From assembly GCF_003611035.1 (NCBI RefSeq), contig NZ_CP030033.1, positions 434,001 through 498,000 on the forward strand: a stretch of DNA of 64,000 bases, written 5' to 3'. The notes under the pieces were generated by a model that worked only from the letters and a program-made list of their open reading frames with translations, was not told the DNA's origin and searched no databases. Both the position numbers and the translations under genes were made by a program. The first letter of the stretch is position 1; the number at the start of each line of letters is the position of its first letter. Positions 8,860 to 20,005 of this stretch are shown here, in pieces. This stretch comes from Cryobacterium soli. GTDB lineage: Bacteria > Actinomycetota > Actinomycetes > Actinomycetales > Microbacteriaceae.

Positions 8860-9666
8860 ATGACCGAGGCCGATCGGCCCGGCGCCGACCTACCGGTCGC
8901 CGGTCCGTTCGCCGGCCCGGTCCCGGTGCTGCTGGTGCACGGTATCCGCACCTCGGCGACCATGTGGCGCCACCAACTGGAGTGGCTGGAGGCGGCGGGT
9001 CATCCGGTGCTCGCGATCGATCTGCCCGGCCATGGAGCACGACTCGGTGAGCCGTTCACGGCAGCGGCGGCGCTCGCCACCATCGACGCCGGAGTCGACG
9101 CCCTGGGCGGCACTGCGCTTCTGGTCGGACTGTCACTGGGCGGATACTGGACCATCGCGTATGCCGCCCTGCACCCGGAGAAGGTCATCGCCCTTGTCGC
9201 CGCGGGCAGTTCCTTCCAGCCGAGCGGCCCTGGGCTCGCCGGCTACCGGTTACTGGCCAGGTCTATTCGCCGTCTTCCGGACCGGGGCCTGGCCCTGCAT
9301 ACCGTGCTGGTCAGGCGAATGCTCCCCGAACCCGGAGCCACGGATGTCCTGGCGGGCGGCGTCGCCCTGGACGTCATGGACGCCGGTCTCGGCGCGACCG
9401 GGACCCTCACTCCCGTTGCCGACCTGCACAGGTATCCCGGCCGGGTCTGGCTGGTCAACGGCGCGTGGGACCACTTCAGGTTGCATCAGAGACGTTTCCT
9501 GGCCGCAACCAGACAGGGCACCCTGGTGACGGTTCCCGGGGCCGGTCACCTCGTGAGCCTGCACCGCCCGCACGCCTTCGATAGGATCCTGCGAGGCATC
9601 ATCGCCGAGGTCGAGGCTGATCTTCGCCGGGATCACCCCGATTCGGTGCATGGTCGGCCCGGATAG
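8860..9666 (+). CDS. Alpha/beta-fold hydrolase
   Basis: Soluble hydrolase of 268 residues. [13 protein letters not shown] (24-36) contains the oxyanion-hole HG motif; GLSLGG gives the nucleophile Ser92; WDHF near residue 205 and GAGH near residue 229 are likely the acid and base. The short lid and length match esterase or non-heme peroxidase-like members, but the substrate cannot be told from sequence. It starts one base after the response-regulator stop behind a G-rich ribosome-binding site, so it is the third gene of the two-component operon. That suggests it acts in the response rather than in sensing. Confidence 0.85.
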   Translation: MTEADRPGADLPVAGPFAGPVPVLLVHGIRTSATMWRHQLEWLEAAGHPVLAIDLPGHGARLGEPFTAAAALATIDAGVDALGGTALLVGLSLGGYWTIAYAALHPEKVIALVAAGSSFQPSGPGLAGYRLLARSIRRLPDRGLALHTVLVRRMLPEPGATDVLAGGVALDVMDAGLGATGTLTPVADLHRYPGRVWLVNGAWDHFRLHQRRFLAATRQGTLVTVPGAGHLVSLHRPHAFDRILRGIIAEVEADLRRDHPDSVHGRPG

Positions 9667-9670
9667 CTGG

Positions 9671-9785
9671 TATCGTTGCCTGTTGGCTTGCGTGTTGGGT
9701 CCCACCCCACACGATTTTCGCCGCACGGTGCCCTCTATCACCGGGCGGCCCATCCGAACAAGAACCTAACGAAAGCGTAAAAAAC
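9671..9785 (+). promoter_or_regulatory. rpsT promoter and structured 5' leader
   Basis: TATCGT at 9671-9676 is a plausible -10, giving a leader of about 100 bases. The leader contains a stem-loop near 9690-9713 (GTGTTGGG against CCCCACAC, one mismatch, followed by ATTTT). This could be the terminator of the upstream operon or an attenuator for S20 synthesis. No known S20 leader motif was recognised. Confidence 0.4.
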
Positions 9786-10046
9786 GTGGCAAATATCAAG
9801 TCGCAGATCAAGCGGATCCTCACGAACAAGAAGTCGCAGGAGCGCAACAAGGCGGTCAAGAGCGAGTTCAAGACGGCCATCCGGGCAACCCGCCTCGCCG
9901 TCGCCGCCGGTGACAAGGACAAGGCTGTCGCCAGCCTCGCCGTTGCTTCCAAGAAGCTCGACAAGGCCGTCAGCAAGGGCGTCATCCACCAGAACCAGGC
10001 AGCGAACAAGAAGTCCGCTATCGCCAAGTCGGTCAACGCGCTCTAA
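9786..10046 (+). CDS. rpsT: 30S ribosomal protein S20
   Basis: Binds 16S rRNA early in 30S assembly. The 86 residues, [20 protein letters not shown] onward, are highly basic and helical, ending in [17 protein letters not shown], the standard S20 C-terminus. The start is GTG at 9786 with only a weak purine stretch upstream, so translation may depend on the leader structure. It is monocistronic: a strong hairpin terminator begins about 30 bases after the stop. Neighbouring holA on the opposite strand is the usual actinobacterial arrangement. Confidence 0.98.
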   Translation: MANIKSQIKRILTNKKSQERNKAVKSEFKTAIRATRLAVAAGDKDKAVASLAVASKKLDKAVSKGVIHQNQAANKKSAIAKSVNAL

Positions 10047-10077
10047 CTCGGCCTCACGGCGCTCTCTGACGAGGCGC

Positions 10078-10119
10078 CACACAGACAAACCCCCGCCCCC
10101 GGCGGGGGTTTTCTGTGTG
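10078..10119 (+). terminator. Rho-independent terminator of rpsT
   Basis: GC core CCCCCGCC, loop CCC, GGCGGGGG (10090-10108) followed by TTTT. The outer arms CACACAG and CTGTGTG (10078-10084 and 10113-10119) extend the helix. The near-perfect symmetry would work in either direction. Confidence 0.9.
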
Positions 10120-10164
10120 TCCGGACGTACACCTCAGGCCCTTTCCGGCTCGGCCCGCCAACGC

Positions 10165-10170
10165 TATGGT
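10165..10170 (+). promoter_or_regulatory. -10 hexamer TATGGT, probable leaderless start
   Basis: TATGGT ends six bases before the GTG of the following membrane protein, placing transcription start on the initiation codon. There is no ribosome-binding site in this interval. The -35 is not recognisable. Confidence 0.5.
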
Positions 10171-10176
10171 GTCGAC

Positions 10177-10932
10177 GTGACCAGCGAACAGGCCGCCGGG
10201 GCCACGAGTTCTCCCGGAGAGACCAGCGGAGGTCCGCCGAGCGCGGCCCACCCCACCGTGGGTGAGCCCGGCGGAGGGCAACCCGGCAGCGAGCAACCCG
10301 GCGGAGCCCAGCCCAGCCCAGGCACCGGCGGTCCGGCTTCTGCACCACCGGTCGCCTCCGGCTCCTCCCCCTGGCGTCGCCAGGCCGGGCTGCTCGGCGC
10401 CGCATTCGCCGTCGCCGCCGCCGTCATCGCGGCCGGGCTCCGATTCGCACCCCAGGTGTCGGCGTACTCAGGGCTCAGCTCCTGGGTCTTCGCCGGCCTC
10501 CTGGGCTTTGTGCTCGTGCTGGCGGGAGCCTGCGTGCTCTTCGCCGCATCCCTTCCGACCTCGCCCTCCTCTGGGCATGCCCACGATGACTCCCGGATGC
10601 CTGCCGGGCGGGGCCTCACCATCCTCGGCGCGGTGCTCGGGCTTGTCGGCCTGGCCCTGGCTGCCCTGGCGGTTCTCCTCGCGGTGGTGCTGCCCGGGCC
10701 CACCCAGCGGATCATGGTGCAGTTCACGGACCTCTACGGCCGGGTGCAACTCGAGTACTGCCCGACGCTGCCCGGATCGTTCGAGGCGACGGCCTCCCAG
10801 GCCGACCTGGTCGGGTCGTCCACGATCTTGCCGGTCAAGGTCAGCGGAGAGACCTGCGGCGACCCGGAGTACACCGACGGCGTCTGGATCTACCTGAACC
10901 GCGACTCGGTCACGGTGTCCGACCGCCCCTAG
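10177..10932 (+). CDS. Hypothetical membrane protein with Gly/Pro/Gln-rich N-terminus
   Basis: 251-residue protein of unknown function. Residues 1-65 are low-complexity and hydrophilic with repeated GGxxP units (GEPGGGQPGSEQPGGAQPSP). Three hydrophobic segments follow: LLGAAFAVAAAVIAAGLRF, SSWVFAGLLGFVLVLAGACV and ILGAVLGLVGLALAALAVLL. The C-terminal about 75 residues are probably outside the membrane and contain two cysteines (LEYCPTLPGS and SGETCGDPEYT) that could pair. GTG at 10177 was chosen because the -10 TATGGT lies six bases upstream. It is convergent with holA and the two stop codons overlap (CTAG at 10929-10932). Confidence 0.7.
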   Translation: MTSEQAAGATSSPGETSGGPPSAAHPTVGEPGGGQPGSEQPGGAQPSPGTGGPASAPPVASGSSPWRRQAGLLGAAFAVAAAVIAAGLRFAPQVSAYSGLSSWVFAGLLGFVLVLAGACVLFAASLPTSPSSGHAHDDSRMPAGRGLTILGAVLGLVGLALAALAVLLAVVLPGPTQRIMVQFTDLYGRVQLEYCPTLPGSFEATASQADLVGSSTILPVKVSGETCGDPEYTDGVWIYLNRDSVTVSDRP

Positions 10933-11972
10933 TCCCCGCGTTTGGCGATGACCGTCACGAGGCGTTCGAGGGCGAAGACCGGGTCACGGCCTGCGCCCTT
11001 GACCGCGGCATCCGTCTCGGCGAGCATCACGATGCACCGGGCCAGTCCCTCGTCCGACCAGCCGCGCAGGTCACGCTGGGCGCGCTCCACCTGCCACGGG
11101 GCCAGGCTCAGGCTGGCCGCCAGTTGAGCGGAACCCCCGCGGGCGCCGAAGACCTTGGCCATGGTGCGGATCTTGCTCGCGAACGCGGCCACGATCGGCA
11201 CCGGGTCGGCCCCGGACGACAGCGCGTGTCTGAGGGTCACGAGCGCCTCCCCCAGCCGGCCGGCTATCGCGGAATCGGCCACCTTGAAGGCATTGGTCTC
11301 GACCCGGCCGCCGTAGTAGCGGTCGACCGTGGTCTCGGTCACCTCGGCGCCGGTGTCGGCGATGAGCTGCTGGCAGGCCGCCGACAGCTCGGCGAGGTCG
11401 TCGGAGAAGGCGGCCACGAGGGACCGCAGGGCGCTCGGCGTGACGCGCTTCCCGGCAGACCGGAACTCCGCGGTCGCGAAGTCGTGCTTGTCCGAGTCCT
11501 TCTTGAGTTCGGCGCAGACCACCTCGACGGCGCCGCCGACTCCGCTGCGGATGGTGTCGAGCAGCTTCTTTCCCCGGACTCCCCCTCCGTGGCGAAGCAC
11601 GACGTAGGTGTCATCGGCGGGGTTCTGCAGGTAGTCGATGGCTTCGGTGAGGAAGGTGTCGCTGCACTTCTCCACCGAGCTGACCCGGATCATCCGCGGC
11701 TCACCGAAGAGCGACGGGCTCGCCAGGGTGAGCAGCTCGCCTGGGGCGTAACTGTCGGCCTGGATGTCGCTGACCTCCAGGCTGGGATCTTCCAGTTTGA
11801 GGAAGTCCCGTAACGAGCGGATGGCGCGGTCGGCGAGGAACGTCTCGGTGCCCGACACCAGCACCACGGGTGCCGGTCGCACCTGGTGCCAGGCGAGCTG
11901 GGGAATGTTCGCTGCGCTCGCCTTGGCGGCCGGTTTGCCGGTTCGTGCCTGTGCGGTTGTTCGTGCGGCCAC
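10929..11972 (-). CDS. holA: DNA polymerase III subunit delta
   Basis: Clamp-loader subunit that opens the beta sliding clamp at primed sites. 347 residues. Recognisable parts are VVLVSGTETFLADRAIRSLR at the N-terminus, SLFGEPRMIRVSSVEKCSD, VVLRHGGGVRGKKLLD in the AAA+-like domain, and the C-terminal clamp-loader collar ([36 protein letters not shown]). The start GTG at 11972 has AAGGGAG 6-8 bases upstream; codons further upstream lie inside comEC. It follows comEC by 26 bases, the classic comEA-comEC-holA operon. Confidence 0.95.
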   Translation of the reverse strand: MAARTTAQARTGKPAAKASAANIPQLAWHQVRPAPVVLVSGTETFLADRAIRSLRDFLKLEDPSLEVSDIQADSYAPGELLTLASPSLFGEPRMIRVSSVEKCSDTFLTEAIDYLQNPADDTYVVLRHGGGVRGKKLLDTIRSGVGGAVEVVCAELKKDSDKHDFATAEFRSAGKRVTPSALRSLVAAFSDDLAELSAACQQLIADTGAEVTETTVDRYYGGRVETNAFKVADSAIAGRLGEALVTLRHALSSGADPVPIVAAFASKIRTMAKVFGARGGSAQLAASLSLAPWQVERAQRDLRGWSDEGLARCIVMLAETDAAVKGAGRDPVFALERLVTVIAKRGD

Positions 11973-11998
11973 GCGGCTCCCTTCGCTACCGCTCCAGC

Positions 11999-14536
11999 CT
12001 AACCGGAGCCCCCGACGCTCCCGACCCTGGTGCCGCCCACCGGGGTGTTGTCGATCCGTTCGGTCCAGACCCGGAGCGCGGCGCGGCCCGCCGCTCCCGG
12101 CGTCGTCTCCCCCGTGCTCGTCTGGCCCACGGCGGACGTCCCGGCGGTGGGGGCGACCACGGCCAGCCCCTCCTGGTCGGTGCGCACCACGGCCGTGCCC
12201 GTCGAGGCGAGCACCTCCAGCAACGACAGGGTCGGGTGCCCGTAGCCGTTGTCGGCGCCCACCGAGATCAGTCCGACCGACGCCCGCAGGTGCGCGTAGA
12301 GCGCGGAGCTCTGGTCGCGAGAGCCGTGGTGGGCCACCTTCACCACGTCGACCTGTCCGATCGGCCCCGCGGCGAGGAGGGCGTCCTGGGCCTCCTCGTT
12401 CAGGTCGCCGAGGAACACGGACCGGATGCCGGCTCCGTCGAAGAGGATCGTGACGCTTCCCGGGTTGCCCGTTTGCATGAGCGGCGATCCCCGGACCGGC
12501 CAGAGGATCTGCCAGGAGAGTCCACCGAGGGCGCCGCTGTCTCCCCGCGCCGCTTCCCGCACCTCGGCCCCACCCTCGGCCAGCCGGGTGTGCAGCGAGG
12601 CGTCCTCGGCGTTTTCCGGCACCCCCACCAGGGCGGTTCCCACCTGGCCGATCACCGCGTCCAGTCCGCCGACGTGGTCCAGGTCGTAGTGCGTGAGCAC
12701 GAGCAGGTCCACGGTGTCGATCCCCAGGGTGTCCAGGCAGCGGGTCAGGAGCGCCGGGTCCGGACCGACGTCCACCAGCGCCACCCGGTCGCCGTCGCGC
12801 ACGAGCACCGCGTCGCCCTGGCCGATGTCGCAGGCGGCGATCTGCCAGTCGGCGGGGAACACCGCCGCACGCCCGAGCCCTGTGCCGACCAGGGTGCCCA
12901 GGGTGCAGCCCACGGTCACGCAGACCAGGCCGGCGCTCAGGATACGCAGCACGAGCGGGGTGCGGTGCAGCAGCAGGCCCAGCACCGCCGCGGTGCAGAC
13001 CACCGTGAGCAGCACCCCTGCGGGTCCGCCCAGCCAGGGCAGGCTGCTGCCGGGCAGGCCTGCGCTCGTGCGGGCGACCGCCGCTATCCAGGTGGCCGGC
13101 AGCCAGGCCAGCCAGATCAGCGCTGTGGCGAGCCAGGGCAGAAACGGCGCAAGAAGGCATCCGGCCAGGCCCACGATGGTGGCCAGGGGTGCAGCGGGGC
13201 CCGCGAGCAGGTTCGCCGGTACGCCGTAGCCAGGCAGAGTGGGGCTGAGCAGCACCAGGACGGGCTGGCAGGCCAGCTGAGCGGCGAGCGGGATCGCCAG
13301 GACCGTGGCGACGGGGCGGGGCAGCCACAGCGCCAGGCGGCGGCCGAGGGGCGCCGCGAACAGCAGCAGACCGAGCGTGGCCAGCACGGACAGTGCGAAG
13401 CCGTAGCTGCGTGACAGCCAGGGATCCCCGATGAGCAGGCAGAGGGTGGCAAGGGCCAGGGCGGACAGGCCCCGGCCGGGCCGGCCCATCGAGCCGGAGA
13501 CGAGCACCGCGGTGGCCATGGCCGCGGCGCGCACCACGCTGGGTTCTGGGGTCACCAGGATCACGAAGCCGCCCAGGACCGCCAGTCCGGCGCCGATCCG
13601 CCAGAGCCGGCCGAGGCCCAGCGCGGCGGCGGCCAGCAGCGCCAGCGCCAGCACGATCGCGCAGTTCGCGCCGGAGACGGCCGTGAGGTGGCTGAGGGAG
13701 CTGAGTTTCATCGCGCTGTCGAGGTCCTCGCTCACCGCCGACGTGTCGCCGATGGCCAGCCCGGGCAGCAGCGCGGCACCGTCCCCGGGGAGCGTCCCAG
13801 ACGCGGCGGCGAATCCCGCACGCAGGTCGTTGGCCCAGGCCAGCCACCAGGGAGCCGGGCTCAGCACCTCGGCGGCGTCCCGGGCGAACAGCAGGGCCGC
13901 CGCGGCGTCACCGGGATCGGTGGCCACAAGGGTCCCGGACACCCGGATCTCCTCCCCGATCCTCGGCGGAGACTCAGCCACCCGCGCGAAGACCACGACG
14001 GGCACGACCAATCCGGTGCGGCCGGTACCGACCGTCTCGGCCGACGTGGGCGCCGGCGCGTAGCTCCGTTCATCCTCCAGGGCGGTGAGCGTGGCCCGGA
14101 AACGCAGCTGTGGTGCCCCGCCGAAGGCAGCCCGCGGACCGGGCACGGCACTGGAGGCGACCGTGAGCCGGGCAGTGACCTTCTCGTGTTCGGCGATGAC
14201 GGTGCGCACACCGTCGGGATACCGGGCCGGTGCCTGCACCGCCACGGCAAGACCGGCCAGCGCAGCCGCCGCACAGCAGACCGCCACGGTGCCGGGCAGC
14301 CGGGCTGGCCACGAGGGACCGCCGGCGCGTTGGTTCACGTGCCGGACGGCGCCGTGCCCGACCGCCCAGGCCAGGGTGACCACCGCCACCGCGCCCAGGA
14401 CGATCGCGGTGGCGGCGGCGTCCCCTGGCGCGGCCACCACCAGTCCGGCCGACGCCCAGCAGGCCGTGGCGGGGAACACCAGACGGAGGTCGACGCGACC
14501 GGGCCCCACGCGGAGACGGGACGCCGTGCCGCTCAT
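11999..14536 (-). CDS. comEC: ComEC/Rec2 family DNA-uptake channel protein
   Basis: 845-residue polytopic membrane protein. In naturally competent bacteria ComEC forms the channel that moves single-stranded DNA across the cytoplasmic membrane. An N-terminal DUF4131-like region with early membrane segments is followed by the Competence domain (SHLTAVSGANCAIVLALALL, then many hydrophobic helices). The C-terminal metallo-beta-lactamase-like domain starts near ACDIGQGDAVLVRDGD and carries THYDLDHVGG and KVAHHGSRDQSS, so the metal-ligand histidines are present. Length and order are complete. It starts 9 bases after the comEA stop. No pilus genes are in the window, so competence itself is not shown. 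Confidence 0.95.
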   Translation of the reverse strand: MSGTASRLRVGPGRVDLRLVFPATACWASAGLVVAAPGDAAATAIVLGAVAVVTLAWAVGHGAVRHVNQRAGGPSWPARLPGTVAVCCAAAALAGLAVAVQAPARYPDGVRTVIAEHEKVTARLTVASSAVPGPRAAFGGAPQLRFRATLTALEDERSYAPAPTSAETVGTGRTGLVVPVVVFARVAESPPRIGEEIRVSGTLVATDPGDAAAALLFARDAAEVLSPAPWWLAWANDLRAGFAAASGTLPGDGAALLPGLAIGDTSAVSEDLDSAMKLSSLSHLTAVSGANCAIVLALALLAAAALGLGRLWRIGAGLAVLGGFVILVTPEPSVVRAAAMATAVLVSGSMGRPGRGLSALALATLCLLIGDPWLSRSYGFALSVLATLGLLLFAAPLGRRLALWLPRPVATVLAIPLAAQLACQPVLVLLSPTLPGYGVPANLLAGPAAPLATIVGLAGCLLAPFLPWLATALIWLAWLPATWIAAVARTSAGLPGSSLPWLGGPAGVLLTVVCTAAVLGLLLHRTPLVLRILSAGLVCVTVGCTLGTLVGTGLGRAAVFPADWQIAACDIGQGDAVLVRDGDRVALVDVGPDPALLTRCLDTLGIDTVDLLVLTHYDLDHVGGLDAVIGQVGTALVGVPENAEDASLHTRLAEGGAEVREAARGDSGALGGLSWQILWPVRGSPLMQTGNPGSVTILFDGAGIRSVFLGDLNEEAQDALLAAGPIGQVDVVKVAHHGSRDQSSALYAHLRASVGLISVGADNGYGHPTLSLLEVLASTGTAVVRTDQEGLAVVAPTAGTSAVGQTSTGETTPGAAGRAALRVWTERIDNTPVGGTRVGSVGGSG

Positions 14537-14545
14537 GCCTGTCGC

Positions 14546-15376
14546 TCAGACCGTGATCAGGTCCTGGAGCGCGGCAAAGGTCTTGTCACCGATCCCGGTC
14601 ACGTTGCGGAGGTCGTCGATGCTGCCGAATCGGCCCTGGGCGTCGCGGTAGTCCAGGATGCGCTGGGCCATGGTCGGTCCGATCCGCGGCAGGGTGTCCA
14701 GATCGGCCAGCGTGGCCGTGTTCAGGTTCACCTTGACGGCCGCTCCGCTACCGGTTCCGCCCCAGCCGCCGTCGGTGGTCGCGCCGCCGGCGGCCACCGG
14801 GGGCGCGCCCGCCACGACTTCGCCCTGGGCCGGTACGTAGAGCTGCTCGCCGTCGGAGACCAGGCGGGCCAGGTTCACGCCGGCCTGGTCGGCCGTGGCC
14901 AGCAGCCCGCCGGCGGCCGCCACCGCGTCGACCACCCGGGCGCCGTCGTGCACCTCGAAGAGACCGGGGTGCGCCACCGCGCCCAGCACGTGCACGAAGA
15001 TCGCCGGCGCCCCGGCGGCAGCCGGTCCCGTCGAGCCGTCCCCGGTACGGTCCTCCCCCGCTGCGGGCGCTCCGGATGAGTCCGGCGCGCCGGACGGATC
15101 GCCGGCGTCTGCCGCCGGCCCGTCGGGACCGGAGGTGACCACCCCTGAGGCAGTCGAGCCGGCCTGGCCCCGGTTCGCGGCGACCTCCACGCTGTGGCCC
15201 ACCTGTCCAACGGCCGTCACTGCGACGGCGATCCCCAGGGCCGCGAGCAGCAACACGACGGCCGCGCCCACGCCGATGCGCATCCGGGCCCTACCGGGCT
15301 CACGGAGGCGGGCGCGCCAGCCCGGGCTCCCGGGTCGCGACGCGGGCGCAAGGCTGTCGAACGGGTCGAGGTCCAT
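14546..15376 (-). CDS. comEA: ComEA family helix-hairpin-helix DNA-binding protein
   Basis: DNA receptor at the outer face of the membrane, feeding ComEC. 276 residues: a short cytoplasmic tail, one membrane anchor (about 33-55, IGVGAAVVLLLAALGIAVAV), a Gly/Ala/Pro/Ser linker, a SLBB domain (FVHVLGAVAHPGLFEVHDGA to LYVPAQGEV), a second linker, and a C-terminal double helix-hairpin-helix (VNLNTATLADLDTLPRIGP, IDDLRNVTGIGDKT). The presence of all modules argues for a functional protein. First gene of comEA-comEC-holA; a GC-rich hairpin separates it from leuS. Confidence 0.95.
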   Translation of the reverse strand: MDLDPFDSLAPASRPGSPGWRARLREPGRARMRIGVGAAVVLLLAALGIAVAVTAVGQVGHSVEVAANRGQAGSTASGVVTSGPDGPAADAGDPSGAPDSSGAPAAGEDRTGDGSTGPAAAGAPAIFVHVLGAVAHPGLFEVHDGARVVDAVAAAGGLLATADQAGVNLARLVSDGEQLYVPAQGEVVAGAPPVAAGGATTDGGWGGTGSGAAVKVNLNTATLADLDTLPRIGPTMAQRILDYRDAQGRFGSIDDLRNVTGIGDKTFAALQDLITV

Positions 15377-15440
15377 ACCGGCAGGCTAGGAACCGGCACC
15401 GGGTGCGGGACCCACGCCGACCACCCTGGGGAGAAGACGA

Positions 15441-15472
15441 CGCCGGCCTCGCCTGTGGAGGCGGGGCCGGCG
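15441..15472 (-). terminator. GC-rich hairpin between leuS and comEA
   Basis: 14-base arms starting CGCCGGCC with a 4-base loop and a single G-T pair. It lies 42 bases past the leuS stop on the minus strand. No T-run follows, as is common in high-GC actinobacteria. It probably ends leuS transcription before the com operon. Confidence 0.6.
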
Positions 15473-15514
15473 TGTGGTGCGCCACGGCCGGGGCGGGCGC
15501 GGTTGAGCTTGTTG

Positions 15515-18121
<2,607 letters not shown>

Positions 18122-18177
18122 TGTGGTGAGGTGACGTTCTGCGCAGCGAAGTCGGGCCGCTGGCGACGCCCAAGCTC

Positions 18178-19803
18178 CTAGGTTACTAAACCCTGGCCAT
18201 CCGCCGCTTCAGCCGCCGGTGCGGAGTCCATGAGGGCCGCGATCAGCGCCCGGGCCTTGATCTGGGTCTCCTCGATCTCCTCAGCGGCGATGGAGAGGGC
18301 GGTGATGCCGCCGCCGGTGCCGATCGACGCGCCGTCCGGGCCGAGGACGATGCTGCGGATGACCATGGCGAGGTCGACGGCGCCGTCCACCCCGAGGTAG
18401 CCGAATGCCCCGGCGTAGACACCCCGGTCGCCGCCCTCGAGCGTGGCCAGGATGCGCATGGCGCTGGCCTTGGGGGCCCCGGTCATCGACCCGGCGGGGA
18501 AACAGGCCTCGATGGCGTCGACGGCGCAGAGGCCCGGCGCCAGGCGGGCCTCGACCGTGCTCACCAGCTGGTGCACGTGCGGGTAGCTCTCCACCTGGAG
18601 CAGCGCAGTCACGGCCACGGAGCCGAGCGCGGCGACCCGGCCCAGGTCGTTGCGCATCAGGTCGACGATCATGAGGTTCTCGGCGCGCTCTTTGTCGCTG
18701 GCGAGCAGTTCGCCCCGGAGCAGCCGGTCTTCGGCGGGGTCGGCCGAACGCGGCCGGGTGCCCTTGATCGGCCGCGTCCGCAGCCGCCCGGCCGGGCTGA
18801 CCGACAGGAACTCTTCCGGTGAGGCGCTGAGCAGGGCGAACGGGCCGAACCTCAGCAGCCCGCCGTGGTGGCTCGGGCTTCCGGCGCGCAGCCGCCGGTA
18901 GACCTCCAGCGGGTCGAAGCGGCCGGCAATCGTGACCTCGTTGGTGAGGCAGAGCTGGTAGGCGTCGCCGGCGACGATGCGCTCCTGGCACGCACCGATC
19001 AGGCGTGCGTACTCGACGGGATCGTGCCGCCAGCGAGCCGAGATCGGGTCGGCGGATGCCCCGGCGTGCGCGCCTCGTGTCGGCGTGGCGACGCTGCCGG
19101 GCTGTGCGCTGTCGGACTGTGCACTGTCGGACTGTGCACTGTCGGGCAGGGTGGCGGCGGACGGGGCGGCATCCTCGAGTCCCGTCGCGAGGACCCTCGC
19201 GGTGTCGCGTACCCAGGCGTCGAGGCCGGGCGAGGCGACGTCCGGCCCGGTGAGCGCGAGCAGGGTGACCGTGCGGGCCGCATGGTCGAAGGCGATGGCA
19301 CGGTCGACGAAGAGCAGTGCGGCGTCGGGCGCCCCGGGCGTCGGGTCACCCCGGCCGTCAGTCGCGGAGGGCGCGGCCAGAGCGTAGCCGAACCAGCCCA
19401 CCCAGCCGAGCCGGAATCCGTCCCCGGCGTGAGGGGCGGGGCCGGCCGCCGGAGCGGCCCCGGCGGCCACCAGATCCGCACGGAGGAAGTCGAAGATGCT
19501 GCCTGTCGTGGTGCGCGGCGCATCCGTGGCGCCCAGCGGCCGGGTGCAGGTCACCGTGCCGGCCGTCGCCGACGCTGTGACGAAGAGTGAGCCGGCGTGG
19601 GCCGCCGCGAGATAGCTCACTCCGGCCGTCGCACCCGCCCCGGCGTCGAGCCACACGGCATGGCTGGCGTCGCCGTGCAGCAGGTCGAAGGCCACGGCCG
19701 GCTCGATCCAGCACGGGAGCCGACGGGAGAACACATCAGCCGGCCGCACCCGCGCCGGGCGCGCGGCGTCGTCTTGCTGCGGGAGGATGGGGGTCGACGG
19801 CAC
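18178..19803 (-). CDS. pabB: Aminodeoxychorismate synthase component I
   Basis: Chorismate-utilising enzyme of folate synthesis that makes 4-amino-4-deoxychorismate with a glutamine amidotransferase partner not present here. 541 residues. The catalytic domain includes [28 protein letters not shown] and [10 protein letters not shown]. Lys347 in PIKGT is the residue that separates PabB from anthranilate synthase, which has Ala there. Residues 221-235 are three copies of DSAQS encoded by a 15-bp tandem repeat, in the linker between the two halves. The start ATG at 19803 lies 44 bases after a possible small gene. TrpE or a salicylate synthase is possible but less likely. Confidence 0.85.
   Translation of the reverse strand: MPSTPILPQQDDAARPARVRPADVFSRRLPCWIEPAVAFDLLHGDASHAVWLDAGAGATAGVSYLAAAHAGSLFVTASATAGTVTCTRPLGATDAPRTTTGSIFDFLRADLVAAGAAPAAGPAPHAGDGFRLGWVGWFGYALAAPSATDGRGDPTPGAPDAALLFVDRAIAFDHAARTVTLLALTGPDVASPGLDAWVRDTARVLATGLEDAAPSAATLPDSAQSDSAQSDSAQPGSVATPTRGAHAGASADPISARWRHDPVEYARLIGACQERIVAGDAYQLCLTNEVTIAGRFDPLEVYRRLRAGSPSHHGGLLRFGPFALLSASPEEFLSVSPAGRLRTRPIKGTRPRSADPAEDRLLRGELLASDKERAENLMIVDLMRNDLGRVAALGSVAVTALLQVESYPHVHQLVSTVEARLAPGLCAVDAIEACFPAGSMTGAPKASAMRILATLEGGDRGVYAGAFGYLGVDGAVDLAMVIRSIVLGPDGASIGTGGGITALSIAAEEIEETQIKARALIAALMDSAPAAEAADGQGLVT
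19101..19145. repeat. Three 15-bp tandem repeats inside pabB
   Basis: Unit ACTGTGCACTGTCGG; the first copy differs at two bases. The array stays in frame and encodes repeated SDSAQ in the interdomain linker. Copy number could vary without breaking the frame. Confidence 0.85.
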
Positions 19804-19847
19804 CCCACCAGCCTAGAGCCGTGGCCGGAACGGGCCGGAAGGACAGG

Positions 19848-19970
19848 TCAGCCGTTCCGCCAGAGACAGGGTCCGTGGGTCACGAGGGCGATGAGGACGC
19901 CCCAGCACGCACCGATCAACACGGCCAGGAGAATCCGGAAACCCTGTGTGCCCGAGCCGCGTGAGCGCAC
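19848..19970 (-). CDS. Possible 40-residue membrane peptide upstream of pabB
   Basis: Short open frame from GTG at 19970 to TGA at 19848. The product has a basic N-terminus (MRSRGSGTQGFR), one hydrophobic segment (ILLAVLIGACWGVLIALV) and a short tail ending CLWRNG. Third codon positions are about 80% G or C, as in neighbouring genes, and it precedes pabB by 44 bases on the same strand. There is no good ribosome-binding site and no family I recognise, so it may be chance. It would be a single-pass small protein if real. Confidence 0.35.
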   Translation of the reverse strand: MRSRGSGTQGFRILLAVLIGACWGVLIALVTHGPCLWRNG

Positions 19971-19993
19971 ACCAGCCGCGCAGGCACACGCCC

Positions 19994-19999
19994 TAGGCT
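19994..19999 (+). promoter_or_regulatory. -10 hexamer TAGGCT, probable leaderless start of the DedA gene
   Basis: TAGGCT ends six bases before the GTG at 20006. The same hexamer at the same distance precedes the polyprenyl synthetase gene (62890-62895). Confidence 0.5.
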
Positions 20000-20005
20000 G
20001 GCGAG

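Noticed and set aside
11973..13847. N-terminal extension of holA to 972 residues
   Set aside because: The extra codons lie inside comEC on the same strand in another frame and have no homology; the GTG at 11972 has a ribosome-binding site and fits family length.
19804..20005. tRNA or riboswitch between pabB and the DedA gene
   Set aside because: No cloverleaf or known riboswitch core could be drawn; the only feature supported is the short peptide frame and the -10 hexamer.
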